DNA of 64,000 nt from assembly GCF_014805625.2 (NCBI RefSeq), contig NW_023998415.1, positions 25,340,727-25,404,726 on the forward strand. The letters run 5' to 3'. Below the pieces are notes generated by a model. The model had not been told where the DNA came from, did no database searches, and saw only the letters and a list, made by a program, of their open reading frames with translations. Positions 13,788 through 27,700 of this stretch are shown one piece after another. The position numbers and the translations under genes are program-made. The DNA is from Glossina fuscipes (Eukaryota; Arthropoda; Insecta; Diptera; Glossinidae). Each line of letters opens with the position of its first letter. The first letter of the stretch is position 1.

Positions 13788-16310
13788 TTGTAAATTCGTA
13801 AAATGGTTAAATCCTGAAACTTTTTCATTGTTTCAGTCTTTCTCGCAATGCAGTGGCGGCTGCTTTTAATGCTTCCACTCTTTTACACTTGCAACCAATT
13901 TGTAGCCCTTGCCATACCGATGTGGTAGGTTATAAAAATGTACAAAAGAGAGGATTAATTTAATTTTCATTCTCCTTTTTCTTCTTTTTGGCATTTTTCT
14001 TTTCTTTTTTCTTTTTTTTTTTTCGTGTTCGCACTTAAGCACAATGAATGAAATTAATGTTGATTGTAATACACTGGTTATAAACTCTTCAATATCTGAT
14101 GAATGAAAATAAAAAAAAATAAAAAAATAAAAAAAAAATCAACTTGAAAAGTTTTGACCAATATGGAGAATAGTTTTCACAGTCTTTTTATATATATCTG
14201 CATAAAATTTCGTAAAAAGTTTTTTTTTTTTTTTTTTTTTTTTTGCCTTAACTTCCTACGTACGCACCGAGGGCTAATGCTTAATTGGATGAAAAATCTT
14301 ATTACATTTTTCAACGAATGTTAAATTAACTGAGTCATTGCATTTGTAGCAACTAAAAATATGCTTCGGAAAGCAATGCAAACTGTATGCAGAACTTTAT
14401 ATCTCAAGAATTGACTGCGAAGAGGACGTTACTGTTAACAAGAAAGAAGAAAGAAGTAGGACACACTCTGATCGATATCTGCGTGGGCAGGGATTAAATT
14501 GTTGTATTTTCTCAAAATTTTATTTCATACGAAAATTATCAAATAGTTTTCTCTATGCAAAATTCGATAAATCGTTTGTGTCATCAAGATATGTGTATCA
14601 TATGCGATATCATTTTTTATTTACATCCCGCGAATGGATTTTCGCTTTATCTTGCAGCCAAGTAATGCTCACGAAATAAACCGTACCATTTTATTGCCCC
14701 TTTTATACTCACGAAAGTATATTCGCTTTGCAACGCCTGGAAGGAAGCTTCAGTGACCCCATAAACTATGTAAATTCATGACCAACATCAAATGTTGAAT
14801 GGACTTAAGCGGCTCTGTTTGTCTACCTGTCTGCGATAAACGGTTTTCCTGGTCACAAAAATAAGGCTATCAACTTAATATTTGAAGGAAACGTTGAAAA
14901 CGCACCAAATCGATAGAAGAACACACGCACGGTAGAACATAAAGTGAGCCCACCTCTGCTTTCAAAAACAAAAAACGTATAGTTTTTCGCGCATTACGGT
15001 AGCAATGCTTTTTAAATTTCCGTTAGTACTTTATCAACTGCTCGATGTAGCGGTCTACAGTTTATTGCCAATATTCGAAAGATAGTTACTTAGATGAGAC
15101 TAAGCAATTGATTGGTTGTGTTACTCAGGAAAATGTCTGCAGTAAACAAAACTAAGATCGTCTGTATTAATCGCCGAAAAAGAAGAAATGTAAGATAACT
15201 AAACTAGTTTCACAATTGCACGAGTAAGTCTTAGGAACCTGCATCAGAGGCTACCAAAAAGTTCTCATTTAAGATAGGGTGTTTCTCTATGTAGCCAGCG
15301 ACATTAAGGCATCTAGCGATTTCGAATAAAATTTGAAAACTATAGATATAGGTCAACTTTTAGTAATCAAAAAGCGAGTTCCGAGTTCTCATTGAACGCT
15401 TGCAAACAATATCTGAAACATACTTAATTTCCGCTCGGGACACACATATAATTAGATATATTTAATGCATGGACAATAATATATTTAAACAAAGAAAAAA
15501 TTCTACTTCCTTTGACTTTGACGCTTTGTCCAAGCATTAGTCTTTCGCGTATATACACACATATATAAAAAGCAATAATAAGGTTAACCAACTGCCAACA
15601 ATTAATGAGAAGAAATATGAGATACAAAGTTTCAAGATTTTCCTTTCTTTAAGTTGATGATGCATAAGAGTGAAAGCTTAAAACTTTTCTTGTGTCCTTG
15701 CAAAGCAAGTAACATGAAACGCAAAAAAAGGTATCGCGCTTTAATGCTTTACAAAGCAAGCATAACAGTCAGTCCTTTTGAACATCTCCAGCAAAGCATT
15801 TAAAAGCCCGTTTTTCGTTCATTTTGCACTTAACTCCCCATTTTCTTGCTTGCATTTGAAGAATGCAAGACTTGTAAGAGGAAAAGAAGCAAACAAAAAA
15901 AAAAAAAAAAAAAAAAAACATATTTTTCTTACAAAGATAAAGTTTAACTTGAAATTTATGATCTTTTAACAATTTTACCAAGGCTTACATTTATTTATTT
16001 ACTTTTTATTTGTTTTACTTTATCTCTTCATTCATTCTTTCATTCCGCGCACACACACATACACAAAGAGATCTTTATTGTTCTTGACTTAAAATGACAT
16101 TTTTCACTTCACTCTATAACCATACACATACATGTTCACATACGTAGTAAACACTCTCGAATTGTAGTGTGCAGTTGATTTTATGGCCGCTTGCCTTTAA
16201 ATAAAACTCAAGATACTGCTCTTTATGTTATTATTGTTGTTGTTGTTGCGGTTGCCGTTTAATTCGTTTTCATGAAATTTTTTCAATGATATTCTTTTTT
16301 TCATTTACAG

Positions 16311-16516
16311 ACTGGCGTAGCACAGATAGCACCGACCACCACGATCGAGTCCAACGACAATTGTCCGTATCATCCGATAGTAAATTATTAGATGATGATA
16401 TACGAGAGGAAACTCGCGTCATAATGCGTCCAAAGAAACCACCCAGACCGAAATCAGAAGTTTTCCTCAATAAACAAGACCCGCATCCGCGTCGTAAACG
16501 TTTCAGTGCATTTGGT
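16311..16516 (+). CDS. Eip63E: Eip63E coding exon 1 of those visible (N-terminal regulatory tail)
   Basis: The exon follows a TTTACAG acceptor and ends at a GT|GTAAGT donor. It encodes a hydrophilic tail with a basophilic phosphosite-like run (RQLSVSSDS), an acidic patch (LLDDD) and a basic proline-rich stretch ([12 protein letters not shown]), ending RRKRFSAFG. Two bases of a split codon open it, so an upstream coding exon must exist. An in-frame ATG at 16424 could start a shorter form. Vertebrate CDK14 has a comparable N-terminal tail. The exon ends in phase 0. Confidence 0.88.
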
Positions 16517-19500
16517 GTAAGTATTTATTTACTTATATATTTATTTATTTATTTTCTTCTTCTGCTTCTCTTTTTCCTCTCTTTAATACAAAACGCATCG
16601 TCTTGTAAAGTCTTTTATCTATGGCCTAAAGTAGTAGTTGTTTCTTTTCTTCTTATGCCCATCAAACAAAGATAATATGCTAAAGTTGTTTTTCCATTTG
16701 TAACATTTGGGTTGACGCAACAAAGATCTCCTATGATTCAAATGCAAGATTCTCAACAATTGATTAAACTATGTGCGTCCATTCTTGCGCCTGTTGCTAG
16801 TTACTGGACAATTGATGATCGTCAAAAATTCAGCTATCTGAGTTTACCTACATTGCCAGTTGATGGCCGCAAATCAAGTTTGAAAAGGGGCATTATTCTC
16901 CCCAAAGTGTATACAGTCAGTGATATATGGAAAAACCTGCAAGCAATACACCCGATAGCGAATGTTGGCCTGCAGCTGATTACAAATAGTTTCGAAATAA
17001 AAAAATTGTGTAAAAAGCGGATGATACGCCCGCAACTAAAAAAGGATCTTATAGTTTTTATATACGTACCGCCTTTAGGTGACGAGCATCAAAAATTCGG
17101 CTCAAAGCGAGGATAAGTTTTTTGCTTTTAGTTTTATTTCTTTGCAGCTTTAAGTACACATAACTTAGTTTCTCTGGAGTTTGAGTATCATAAATAACAC
17201 TCTCGTTGTCATTGTGCGGTAGTTTAAATCAGAGTTTTTTTTAAGAACTTGCCATGGCAGCAATAAAATAAAATTAACCAAAAAAAAAAAAACAAATAAA
17301 AAAAATATGTCCTTTTTTCAAACGTTAAGTGCAATTAGAGAGAAAAAAAATGTAAAAAAAATGTAAAAAAAAAAAAAAATTTTTTATCGCTATCATTAAA
17401 AATAATAATAAAAAAAAAAAAGAAGAAATCTTATTTAAGTATTTTCATAAAATAAATCTTCTCTATCTATTACAACCGTAACGCAAACATAAATTCTTGG
17501 CCGTAGTTAAGTGTGCCATTGAAATGCTTTCAACTAACTGCGTTTGCCGGTTCGGGAGTATGTACCGTAGTATCGTATCGTCTGTTGACTTTTCGTATGC
17601 CAATTGACATCACACGATACGATTACAACCCGACGTTAGATGTTGTTAAATAGCCATTCAAGTCATTTTATAGGCTGAATAGACTGAAATAATCGGTGAA
17701 GGGCAAGGAAAAAAATATGCAATCATCCTCTACAAGCACAAGGTGGTGAAGTTGCCGAAGTAACTACCAAAGACGCATTTAAGAAAAACTAAAAATTTAT
17801 TCCTGGCACATTCGTCGTCAACACTTTCCCCGGTATCGTCCGATATTCCCGTAAATCAGAATCCCGTCACTGGCGCTAACTCCACAAATAAAATTCAAAA
17901 TGATATTTTGTATTTAGCATTTAGCCGCTCAGCGTGAATATATGTCTTAAAAGCTTTCAAGGCATTTATACATGTGCCACTGCGGGATTCTGTGTCCTAC
18001 ACTTTCTGCCATATATCCATAGATCTTCGGGTGCTGCGAAATTTCGCTTGATTACCGTTTCTCATTTCTAAAAGGAAGGGCTAGGAATAGGGATAAACTG
18101 CTTGTTCTGCCCAATGCGATTGTGTACAATATTGCTATACATAACACACAGATAGGTGGAGTTTAGTTTAGTCAAGGCTCAAATCGAAGTTTTTTCAAAT
18201 GATCATAGATTGTTAGTTCAATCACTAAATTGTGCTAAGAAATTCTTTATTTATTTGCACATGACTTCATGAAAGCGATAGATAGCCGTAGCTTCATCGT
18301 CGATAACTTTTGTCCCTGTTTAGATGCCGCTGTATAGTTCTCGATATCGCGTAAACTCGATCGTAATTTGAATGTTTTACTCAACAGCAGCCTTACCTTA
18401 AGAAAGATGCATACTTTTTCGACATTTGTGAACTCTGTACTCGTTACTCAGCGCAGTGAGTTCACAATCCACAGTTATCGCGAACCAGAAACCGGTCTCA
18501 GTTTTTGTTCTCCACACTTTCTTCTCTTTTGTCAACTTTAAAAACACTATACTACACTCTGTTCATTTATTGTTTAATTAAAGAAAAAAATGAAAAATAA
18601 AAAAAACAAAGCATACTTTTAGTTAATAGATTTTATGTCTATTTAAGTTAATTTCGTATATATTGTGTTATTTGCAGGGAGACTCACCGTTTGGAAAACA
18701 AGATGCCTACGTTAAGTTAGAGCCTTTAGGGGAAGGCTCGTACGCCACAGTCTATAGAGGTTTTAGCAAGTAAGTACAAGAAAAGAAAACTGAAATATAT
18801 TCGTAAAGGATTGAATACTTGTATTTAATATGAATATAAAAAAAAGAAAAAGAAACAAATATAAATCATAGAATGTAAATAAAATCTAAGGTTACTTTGA
18901 CAGAAATTTGATTGATGATATACACGCGACATGCATTATTTGACGGCAGTGCCATCATAATGTAGCACATTATACATCAATGACCTAATGGGCTTTACTC
19001 AATAATTTGTTTGTTTGTAAATTTATGAATATTTCATTAGTAACATTAACTTTTTGCCTTGCCTTCAACTTGAGCTACAAACTCAGACTAGGCACTCACC
19101 TAATGATATTGCCTGGCTTAATAATAACAATAAAATTTCTACCCGTTTGCCATGCCACATGATAAATGCTTACCGTTATCGTTATTATACGCTAACACGT
19201 CTGTCGTGTCCTAAGTGATAATGCCATCATATGACCACGAAATTACGAGAAAGTATAAATAAATACGACTTTCACACTGCCTTACTAACCACACCTCAAG
19301 GATGGTTGGTCACATGAAACAAAAAAATGCAGTTTTCTTTAAACTTTCTTCTTTACTCCTTGAACTTCTCGTGCTAAATATAATACTGGAAGATAGAATT
19401 GTTTTATCAAATCCCTGAATGCTATTGGATTCATGAAATTCTCAAAATAAAACTCCACGGGAGATTAGTCGCAGCAAACTCCCCTTCGCCTTTTTTCTCC

Positions 19501-21652
19501 TTCATTAAAACTGATAGGTGGTAGATTCATATTCTTAAAATGTCCTAACAAGCTTTCATTAGTCAGTGTTGGAAAGACTTAGAGCTTCAAAGATGATATA
19601 AAGTATGTATGCATTTTTGATCAGTATCCGTGTCTGAGTCTATGTCAACACTTCGCGTGTCCATCAATGTAACGTTTGGCGAAAAATTGTCCTGGTCATA
19701 CAAATGAAAATATCGACTTCAAATTAGGCAAGCGCATTAGAAGTTCCTTCATGTAGGTTAGTATTGAAAACGATCGAAATTGTCGTAAATGCACGAATTG
19801 ATCGCAACGCAAACTGAGAACAAATCAAAAAAAAATCGTTTTTCTCGTTATCCATAATTTGCGAGAGATACAATGCAAAACAGCAGCAGCTACGCGAGTG
19901 CAAAATGCTCGCCACGCCTTCCCAACATTACTCAGTATCGAAATGTTATTTATGTTGCGTGGTTAGCACAAAAGATTCAACCAGAATCGAATGCAATTAT
20001 CATCTTACTTACTCTTGTTCTTCCTTCATTTACCTTTCTATATTATTTTTTCGTCCTCCGCCATTTCTGCTCTTTTGCTTCTTGTTTATCCTTGTGTCCT
20101 CCTATCATTTTACATACCCTCTTCCTTCCAATTTTACATTAGTGTTTACCACATTGATCAATTGCTTTCATAGCCTTGAGGTAAGAGTGCATTACGTTTG
20201 TCGTTGACTTTATAATAAATTCCATATACATGACTGCATTAGATTCCATATATAAATGCAGTTAACTTGACATTTCCTCTTGCCATAGAAAAAGGATTCT
20301 TTAAAGATTCACCAACGCCATTTGAAAATTTTCTATAAAAATGTACACATACATCCATCAAATAATTGACATATTGTACATGTACGTACAGAACAGAGAA
20401 AGAAAAGTAAATCCAGTAATTTTTCCATATACCTGAAGTGGTGAATATTCATGGTTTGTCCCATTCTGAGTAGAAATGTCTTTACATATTTTTGCTCTTT
20501 CTTAAGAAAACATTTCAAATTTCTCGAAGAAATTTTCTAACCGAATGTAAATTTCTCTATTTAGTTGCTCTCTGCTAATTGTGAATAGCATCCAATATCC
20601 AAGATGATGTATATTTGTTTCATTAATACGATTTGCATTCTTAAGTTGTAATGAAACGTTGCATTGCATTGTAATACTTTTCGCTTTGTGCGCATTGTTA
20701 TATTGAGGCTATGAAGTAAATCTCACTCCGCCCATTTATACAATATATTGTGCATCGATAATAATTAATCCCGTAACGACTTTTCATTCTAATTCTCATT
20801 CACATAAAACACTATTGACTTACTGTTCAAATAGAAAAAAGGAAACGGAAAACGGAAAACGAAAAACAAAACACAAATAGAGCAAAACTTCATTCGCTTT
20901 TATTTGTTACGTGCTTAAAATATAAAAACGTTGTCATTAGGAAAGTTTGGCATTAAGAAAACTCAAATGATCGAAAAATTTTATGATGGGTCAAAGCAGT
21001 GAATCGAGCACAAGCTTATCCTAGTAGAAATAAATGAGGAACGTACACTCCACCCTTTTTTAACGGATTTAATCGAAATATTGACTCAATCTTTATAGAG
21101 AAACGGAGATGGCCACATCACTTCAATATGTAACACTGACTGGTGGCAATGAATCGTTCGCCTACCCATTACCCGTGGAACCGATCAAACATACACAATT
21201 GTAGACGTGATTAGCTCACAAGTACCTCGCAACAAAGAAATACTTTTAGAATTCGTAAGCAGTAGAAAGTGAAAAATGTGGGAATTGGTGGTGCGTAAAT
21301 TCCTTAGAGCTATCGAGATATTTTATCATGAACAGTATCTTTATGAAGCAATTTATCCGGCCTTTCTTAACAAAACACTTCACAATTCATATATTGACTT
21401 TCTGTCCGCGAACTTTTCAGTTGCTCTTTAATACGTAAATATATTTTTGCCTTAAAATAACTTAAAGTAACAGAGAGATTAAAACCGTTCAACCGCATTT
21501 ATTCAACTTTTGGAATAAATGACTAACGTCAGGTGCGTATTAAAGAAAGAATGCAGTCACTGAAAAGCGAATTTCAAAGAGGATATAAAGCTTAAAGAGA
21601 ATATAAGCGTTTGATTGAAGTGAAATTTTGATTCGATATGCTCATGTGCATT

Positions 21653-21737
<85 letters not shown>

Positions 21738-24700
21738 CACTCTCTCTCATTCTCTCACTCTATATTTCTCGCCCCTCTCCCCCCACTTTACTCCCTCTCT
21801 TTCTCAGGTGTACATTAAAGAAAGACTAGAGTCACTAAAAAACGAATATCAAAGAGGATATAAAGCTTAAAGAGAATATAAGCAACGTGAAATTTTGATT
21901 CGATGTGCTCATGTGCATTTACATATTTTATCCATCACTCTCTCTACACCTCCGACCCCACTCAGTCTCTCTCTCTCACTCTCTCTCTCTCTCTGCTATT
22001 CTTAAGATCATCACCAAGACTTTCAATTGACATTGTGACTTCTTGGTATTCTGACATACCATCCCAACGAATTTCAAATTTGTGATTATCTGTTCAGCTG
22101 GTCACATAGCAGTTTTTCAATTCAGTACACAAGAGTTCAAAAGAAAAGTTTAAAGAATATAAGTAAAATTTAAGAGAAAAATATCAAAATATCGAAGCAA
22201 AGATACCTCCTATAATTTTTTTTTTTTTTCATTTGTCAATTTGGATTTAGTTTTTCGCAGTATTATACATTTTGAGGCACGAATAATATCGGATGAGTGT
22301 ATGTGACAATTATGTGATTCTACTGAATCAATCATCAGATTGAAGAACTTTTAAAGTATGTTTTCAAATTAATTGCAGGTCCAAACTTTGTGACTTTCAT
22401 AAGTTGGCCATCCCGTTTTGTCATACAGTCAATATTTGATTACCTTTCCGGAATACTAAATTTGATACGAGGTCACATAAACGATAGTAAGCAAACTTGG
22501 TCACAAGTTCGTACGACCAATGACAGGTGACAACGACCGAATATGACTGTGATTTTTTAATTAACTCGAACGAATAGTGATCTGACTTCCCATAAATCAA
22601 TAGAAAAATCTTAAAAGAGAAATTTTTAAATATTTGACAAACCCGAGCAGAGATCGATCGCAAGTCTAGCATAAATTTACGCAACTAAAAGCTCAACCGC
22701 AATCGGCTTTGCTGCATTCCGTCGCTTATTAAAAACGAAAAAAAGAAATCCAATATTTATATGTTTGCGTTAACTGGTAGCTATTTAGCATTGCCATCAG
22801 CAAACTTTTTTATCTAAATTCTACTCCGAATATTGAGTTTTGATGGTGTAGAAAACATCGGCCGCTGCATCCTACATTTTACAAATTAATGGCTTCACAA
22901 ATTTTGCGAATCCCTTTGGAGAACAATTTCATAAGCAAGTAAATGTAATTCTTTTCACCAGTGACAAGATAAGGAAAGCACTTTTACGCCCATTAAATAT
23001 ATTTCATCGCGACCATTACAGTATGTCAAGTTCATTATTCATGCAAATTCATCTCTGATCGCCTTTTGCTTGATGCAACTAAAAGCTGTTTACTTAAATC
23101 GACTTTGATCGTCCGATCCCATCCCCCATATGACTCATTGAAGCCATTCCTTAAATTAGTTTCTTTATCTATTCATATTGCATAAGAATTTCGTGAATAC
23201 GTTTTCGTGTAAATGCGGAAGTAATATAAACACTTTCTAGAAATCATTGGATTTCGAATTTAACTGGGATGCAATTCATTCTCCACAAGGTTGGATTCGT
23301 GCAAGAACCTGTAAAAATACAACTTTTTAAGGACGCCACCACACAGATCATCAGCTTTTCCTTTCCCCAAGTGCAGTGCTTCATGAAATTAGACACTCCG
23401 GGAATATGCAACCTGTTGATTTCCAACTTCTTTAATCCACTAAAACGCTATGATGGACCACGGCCCACCATTCAACTTGGCTTGATGCACTTATTGACAT
23501 AACGGTGTTTCAAAATGAGGCAGTCTATGGGAAGTGATCGAAAAGAACGTACTCCAAACCGAACCATTTTCAATAGCATCCATTCTTGGGTCGAAACACG
23601 TTGATGTAGTAAATTTCCGCACACACGTAATACGCCTTTGCACTACAAGTGGTGGGTGGTAGAATATAAACAAATAATAGAGTAAAAGCAAATAATACGT
23701 TAGTGTAACTTCACCTGCACACCTATTGAATGAACAACGAATATGAGACTGAGAGCGATTGGAAAGTTTTCAATCCTTTTGCCGCAAAACTAAAAGTTTG
23801 TAATGATGATTGATTCAAATATTATTTACCAACAAAGGATTTTCTTCTCCTTTTTTTTTTTTGTCGAGGATTTAATGTTTTAGTTGAAATAGTCATGGTA
23901 TTGCGGGTTCATTGGGCTAATAGTCGCTTTTCAGATTTCGAATCCCATTTATGAAAGTATTTGAAAAACATAAAGAAAATTTGATAACGAACACCTTTGA
24001 AATTCATTCACTTTCGTATCTTACTTATATTGTGTAGAAGCATGCAAATATGCAAAGAATATGGGGCCTGTGAGCGAGCCTCTGAGTGGAATTTCGGATA
24101 AGAAAGGAAGGAAGAGGCATCTTTTTATGCCGGACAATATGAAGGGATATAATAAATTCATGCTTTCATTCGTAACGTGTTTTGTTCCCTGTGCACAAAG
24201 TCTATATTTCTTTGATCGGCTAAAGATTTTTAAACGATTTCGTCATTTATCAATCGGTTGTGAAAACAGACTAAACTAAAACCTCACCTATGTGTATTCT
24301 CCGGCTGTGCAAATGAATTTTTACCCGGATGCAAACAATTTCGTATTTCCTTACGTGACTTTGATGCGATCTGAAAAGGATCTATCTACCTAACTTACTT
24401 ACTTGTTTAGTTTTTTTTTCACGTGGAAAAGGTGTGCCGTCAGCTGGACCGGAATCAAATTCTCAGATTATTTTTATATTATATTCTCGTTCACATCTGC
24501 CAGATGGTAGAGCGAGCGGCGAACATGGCATAGTTAACTTGTCTTAACATTTTACATGGATCCAGAATATATATATATATATATATTATATAGCAAACGA
24601 AATATTCCATCCGGTCACAAGGGAATTGACGAATTAAATCTACTGCTCTTTGCCAGGGCTGATGATAATGATGATGGTGGTGGTGGTGGTTAAGAAAAGA

Positions 24701-27700
24701 TGGAATTTTTTCTAAGGAAACGAGAACAGAGTCTCCTGCTCATTATAAAATGCTTGACATTTGCTAATAATTTATGCATGTGTCAAAATGCGAAATGTGA
24801 ATGCTTTGTTATGTCTGTATTGGTCCTTTGCGGAAGTACGCGATGGCAGAATATCACTTACTTGGGCGCACAGTGTGCGATACACGCATGCATCGGTTAT
24901 GTTACATCGGCAGATGTACTTCAGCAGAACTTAACGTTTACTTATATTAAATAACATGTTATGATTACATTTTCTTGCGTTCTCCTTGCACTTCTTCTCA
25001 TTTTTCAAGTATTTTCGTTATTTTATTTTTATATGCACATCTAAACACTAAACAGCATAAGCATGATTATTAGATTTATGCTGTAGTACTGAAGTTATGT
25101 TCATGCACACACGTTTAAATCGTCCATACAACAATCCCTCATTGACCTACTTTTTATTTTATTTTTTATTATTTCTTTTCCTATCTCTCCTATTCTCTCT
25201 CCTCTGCTATTCTATCATTAATGCATTTACACATGCAGACATATATTTAGGCATTATGCATACGAGGTTTATTCAAAAAATTTCATAAATTTTTTTTAAT
25301 TTCCGGCGTTCCCCATAGAATCTCTATGACTGTTTCATTTATTTATTTATTTAAAAATTTTTCTTTTTTTCCTGAAATATTGATAGCCATTTAGACTATG
25401 AAAAAGATTAGTGTGAAATAGTGTGAGATCCTGAACTAATAGAAGTAATTTATCAAACAAACCTAGTTAAAAAGGATTATATTTGGACATGGTCACCTAA
25501 TGCTCTACTAGCCGCTTACTCTGCTAAAATCGTAATTTCAGAATTTAAAAGACACTTGGAAAAAGGCTTACATGGAGGAAAGGAGCTTATGACATGGGCC
25601 GTAATGTTCCATATTTAATATAAACAACCTTTTATTCTTCACCCAATTTTTGTCATAAAATATCGCATACAAGACGTCCTAACTGGCAAGAGATCTGATC
25701 AGCTTATAACGGTTTTTATCGCTTATATTTTGTAAAAGTGATTATCTGGGAGGGGACCTAAAAAATGATGCTACCAAACCGGCTTAATCTATTTCTGATA
25801 CCAACCAGGGTTGATGGCAGATTTGAAGGCAATACTCCAAGTTTTGCTACCGATTACACGTTACACAGATGGACCGATGGACCGATAGACATGCCTGGAC
25901 CGATTGAAAATCTGATATTAAGTGATTGAAGAAGCGACCTCTTAGGTGTTGCAAACACCCACAAAAGCAGGGTACTATGCCCTGACTTTTCCATCCTCAC
26001 ATGTTTACATTATACTTTGACTATTCAAAAGTCTTTGCCCAACATTCTTTTGTTCGTTTGTTCCGCGAAGTCGAACAGCTGCAACCGTTAAATTGAATTA
26101 ACTTTCGAATACTTTCGTGCGGTAATTTCATACAAGTTTGAAGCATCATTAACTTTGCAACAAGATTTAGAATAAATTGAATTAACACTTTGACACACTT
26201 AACACTCAAGTTCGCATGCCGAGTCATACGTCATTGGCTTAATGACCTTAATTTTTACTGCAGTTCACTGCCGAATGAATTTAAAAATATATATCCGAAA
26301 ACAATGTTTTTTCTTCTACCATACACGCATACCGTGAGATTCGAGTACTCTTCCGATAATAGATGATGGCAAGCAGATATAGCGGATTGCATGAGCATTT
26401 AGCGATGAAAAATAGCTTTGCTCGATGACCGCTCAAGGAAAAACTTATTTCTATCAATGAATGGCTCATAAAAAAATATTCTAGGAATTAAATCGTACTT
26501 CGTGAAAAACAGCATACATTGCCTTAAGAATCTTGGATTCATTTCTGGTGGCCAGTCCAAAACACTCCAATCATTTCAAAGCATATGATTTTCATTGCAA
26601 CTTCCATTAAGAATCGCAGAACGACCAGTTCATGTGCCGATTCGAAATTACTTATTTTGAAGAAATCTTAGGAAGAAACAACACAGGGCATCAAATCATT
26701 CCATCACACATTTAAGGAAGCCTAGTGTGACGCCAGCTCCTGATTTGATTCCATTTCCAAGAAATTCGCATTTGCTGTGGAACTAATTTTTAAATACTCA
26801 TCTATAGGTTTTGTGTTTAACTGTGCGAAAGAGGGAATCAAATTTTTTTTCCTCCTTATACTATAAAGAATCTTGTTAAACCGGATATAATCCGCTTGAA
26901 TTTCGCTTGATAATATGTTGCTATTTTTGCGGCGAAATGTTTTTACCATCTCTACAGAGCAAATGGGATTGCTGAGCGAAAACTGAATCAAGCGGTTCGC
27001 AAGTGATTTTTTCTTGAAGTCACCTTTATGTCATTAAAAGAGTTGCATCGAGTCAGTAATCGATAATAATTGCGACCGGAAATGGCCGGGACATACAGTG
27101 AAGTCTATAATACTTAAAAGCCAAAGTCATACAATTTTTTCAAGAGTCCTTGCCGAGTGCTTGTCTATAGTCTGGCATTGTGAAAATGGAAGAACACGAC
27201 TTTCTTGCCGGTCGACTGTTGGTTCTTTAGTTTAATTGCGCCTTCTGATCGCATTCGTTCCTGACAGTAGCAAGTGTAATCAATCATCTGGGCTAGTTGG
27301 AGCTGTTCATCTTATGCACACGCAAAACATTACCTTACGTAAGATCAATCAGGACTTTGCCTCAATATCTACAATTTCGTTACTCTTGGAGCACAATTCT
27401 TTCACATATCATTGTCGTATGTGGCGCTCTTTTCGCATAAGCCATTACCAACCTCTGGCACGATTTCACAAGATAAACGCCAAGACCGTATTCGTTTTTA
27501 CAATTGGACGGGATCTTCGTATATACTATATTTAGATGATATCTTATTAATTGTCAAGCTTTCGATCTTAACTTAACGGTAGTAATTAAGAAAAAATTTA
27601 AGGATAAATTTTTTTTTGAATTCTTGAACAATCAAGTCAGTCGAGTGAGTATATATGCAATTTATTAGATTTTTGAGCGATGTCTGTTTACATTTACATT

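Larger units (their letters stand above)
85..16310. other. Long stretch without a recognisable gene, upstream of the visible Eip63E exons
   Basis: Apart from the repeats listed separately I see no supported coding region. Short frames are isolated and mostly low complexity. Long A/T homopolymers are frequent (for example 8490, 12360, 13580, 13750, 14220). It may be a large upstream Eip63E intron or intergenic DNA, and at least one Eip63E 5' exon may be hidden here. Confidence 0.6.
16517..18677 (+). other. Eip63E intron 1 (2.2 kb)
   Basis: The borders are GTAAGT and TTTGCAG. It contains the unidentified ORF at 16676-17116 and A-rich DNA at 17280-17420. Nothing else is recognised. Confidence 0.85.

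Noticed and set aside
21628..21870. Ser/Leu/Phe-rich ORFs
   Set aside because: They are translations of the TC/CTTT microsatellite.
24567..24592. Short AT run
   Set aside because: Too short and too common in this window to list individually.
26021..26991. Three successive minus-strand frames, considered as exons of a chemoreceptor
   Set aside because: No conserved receptor motif could be seen and no phase-compatible splice sites were found.
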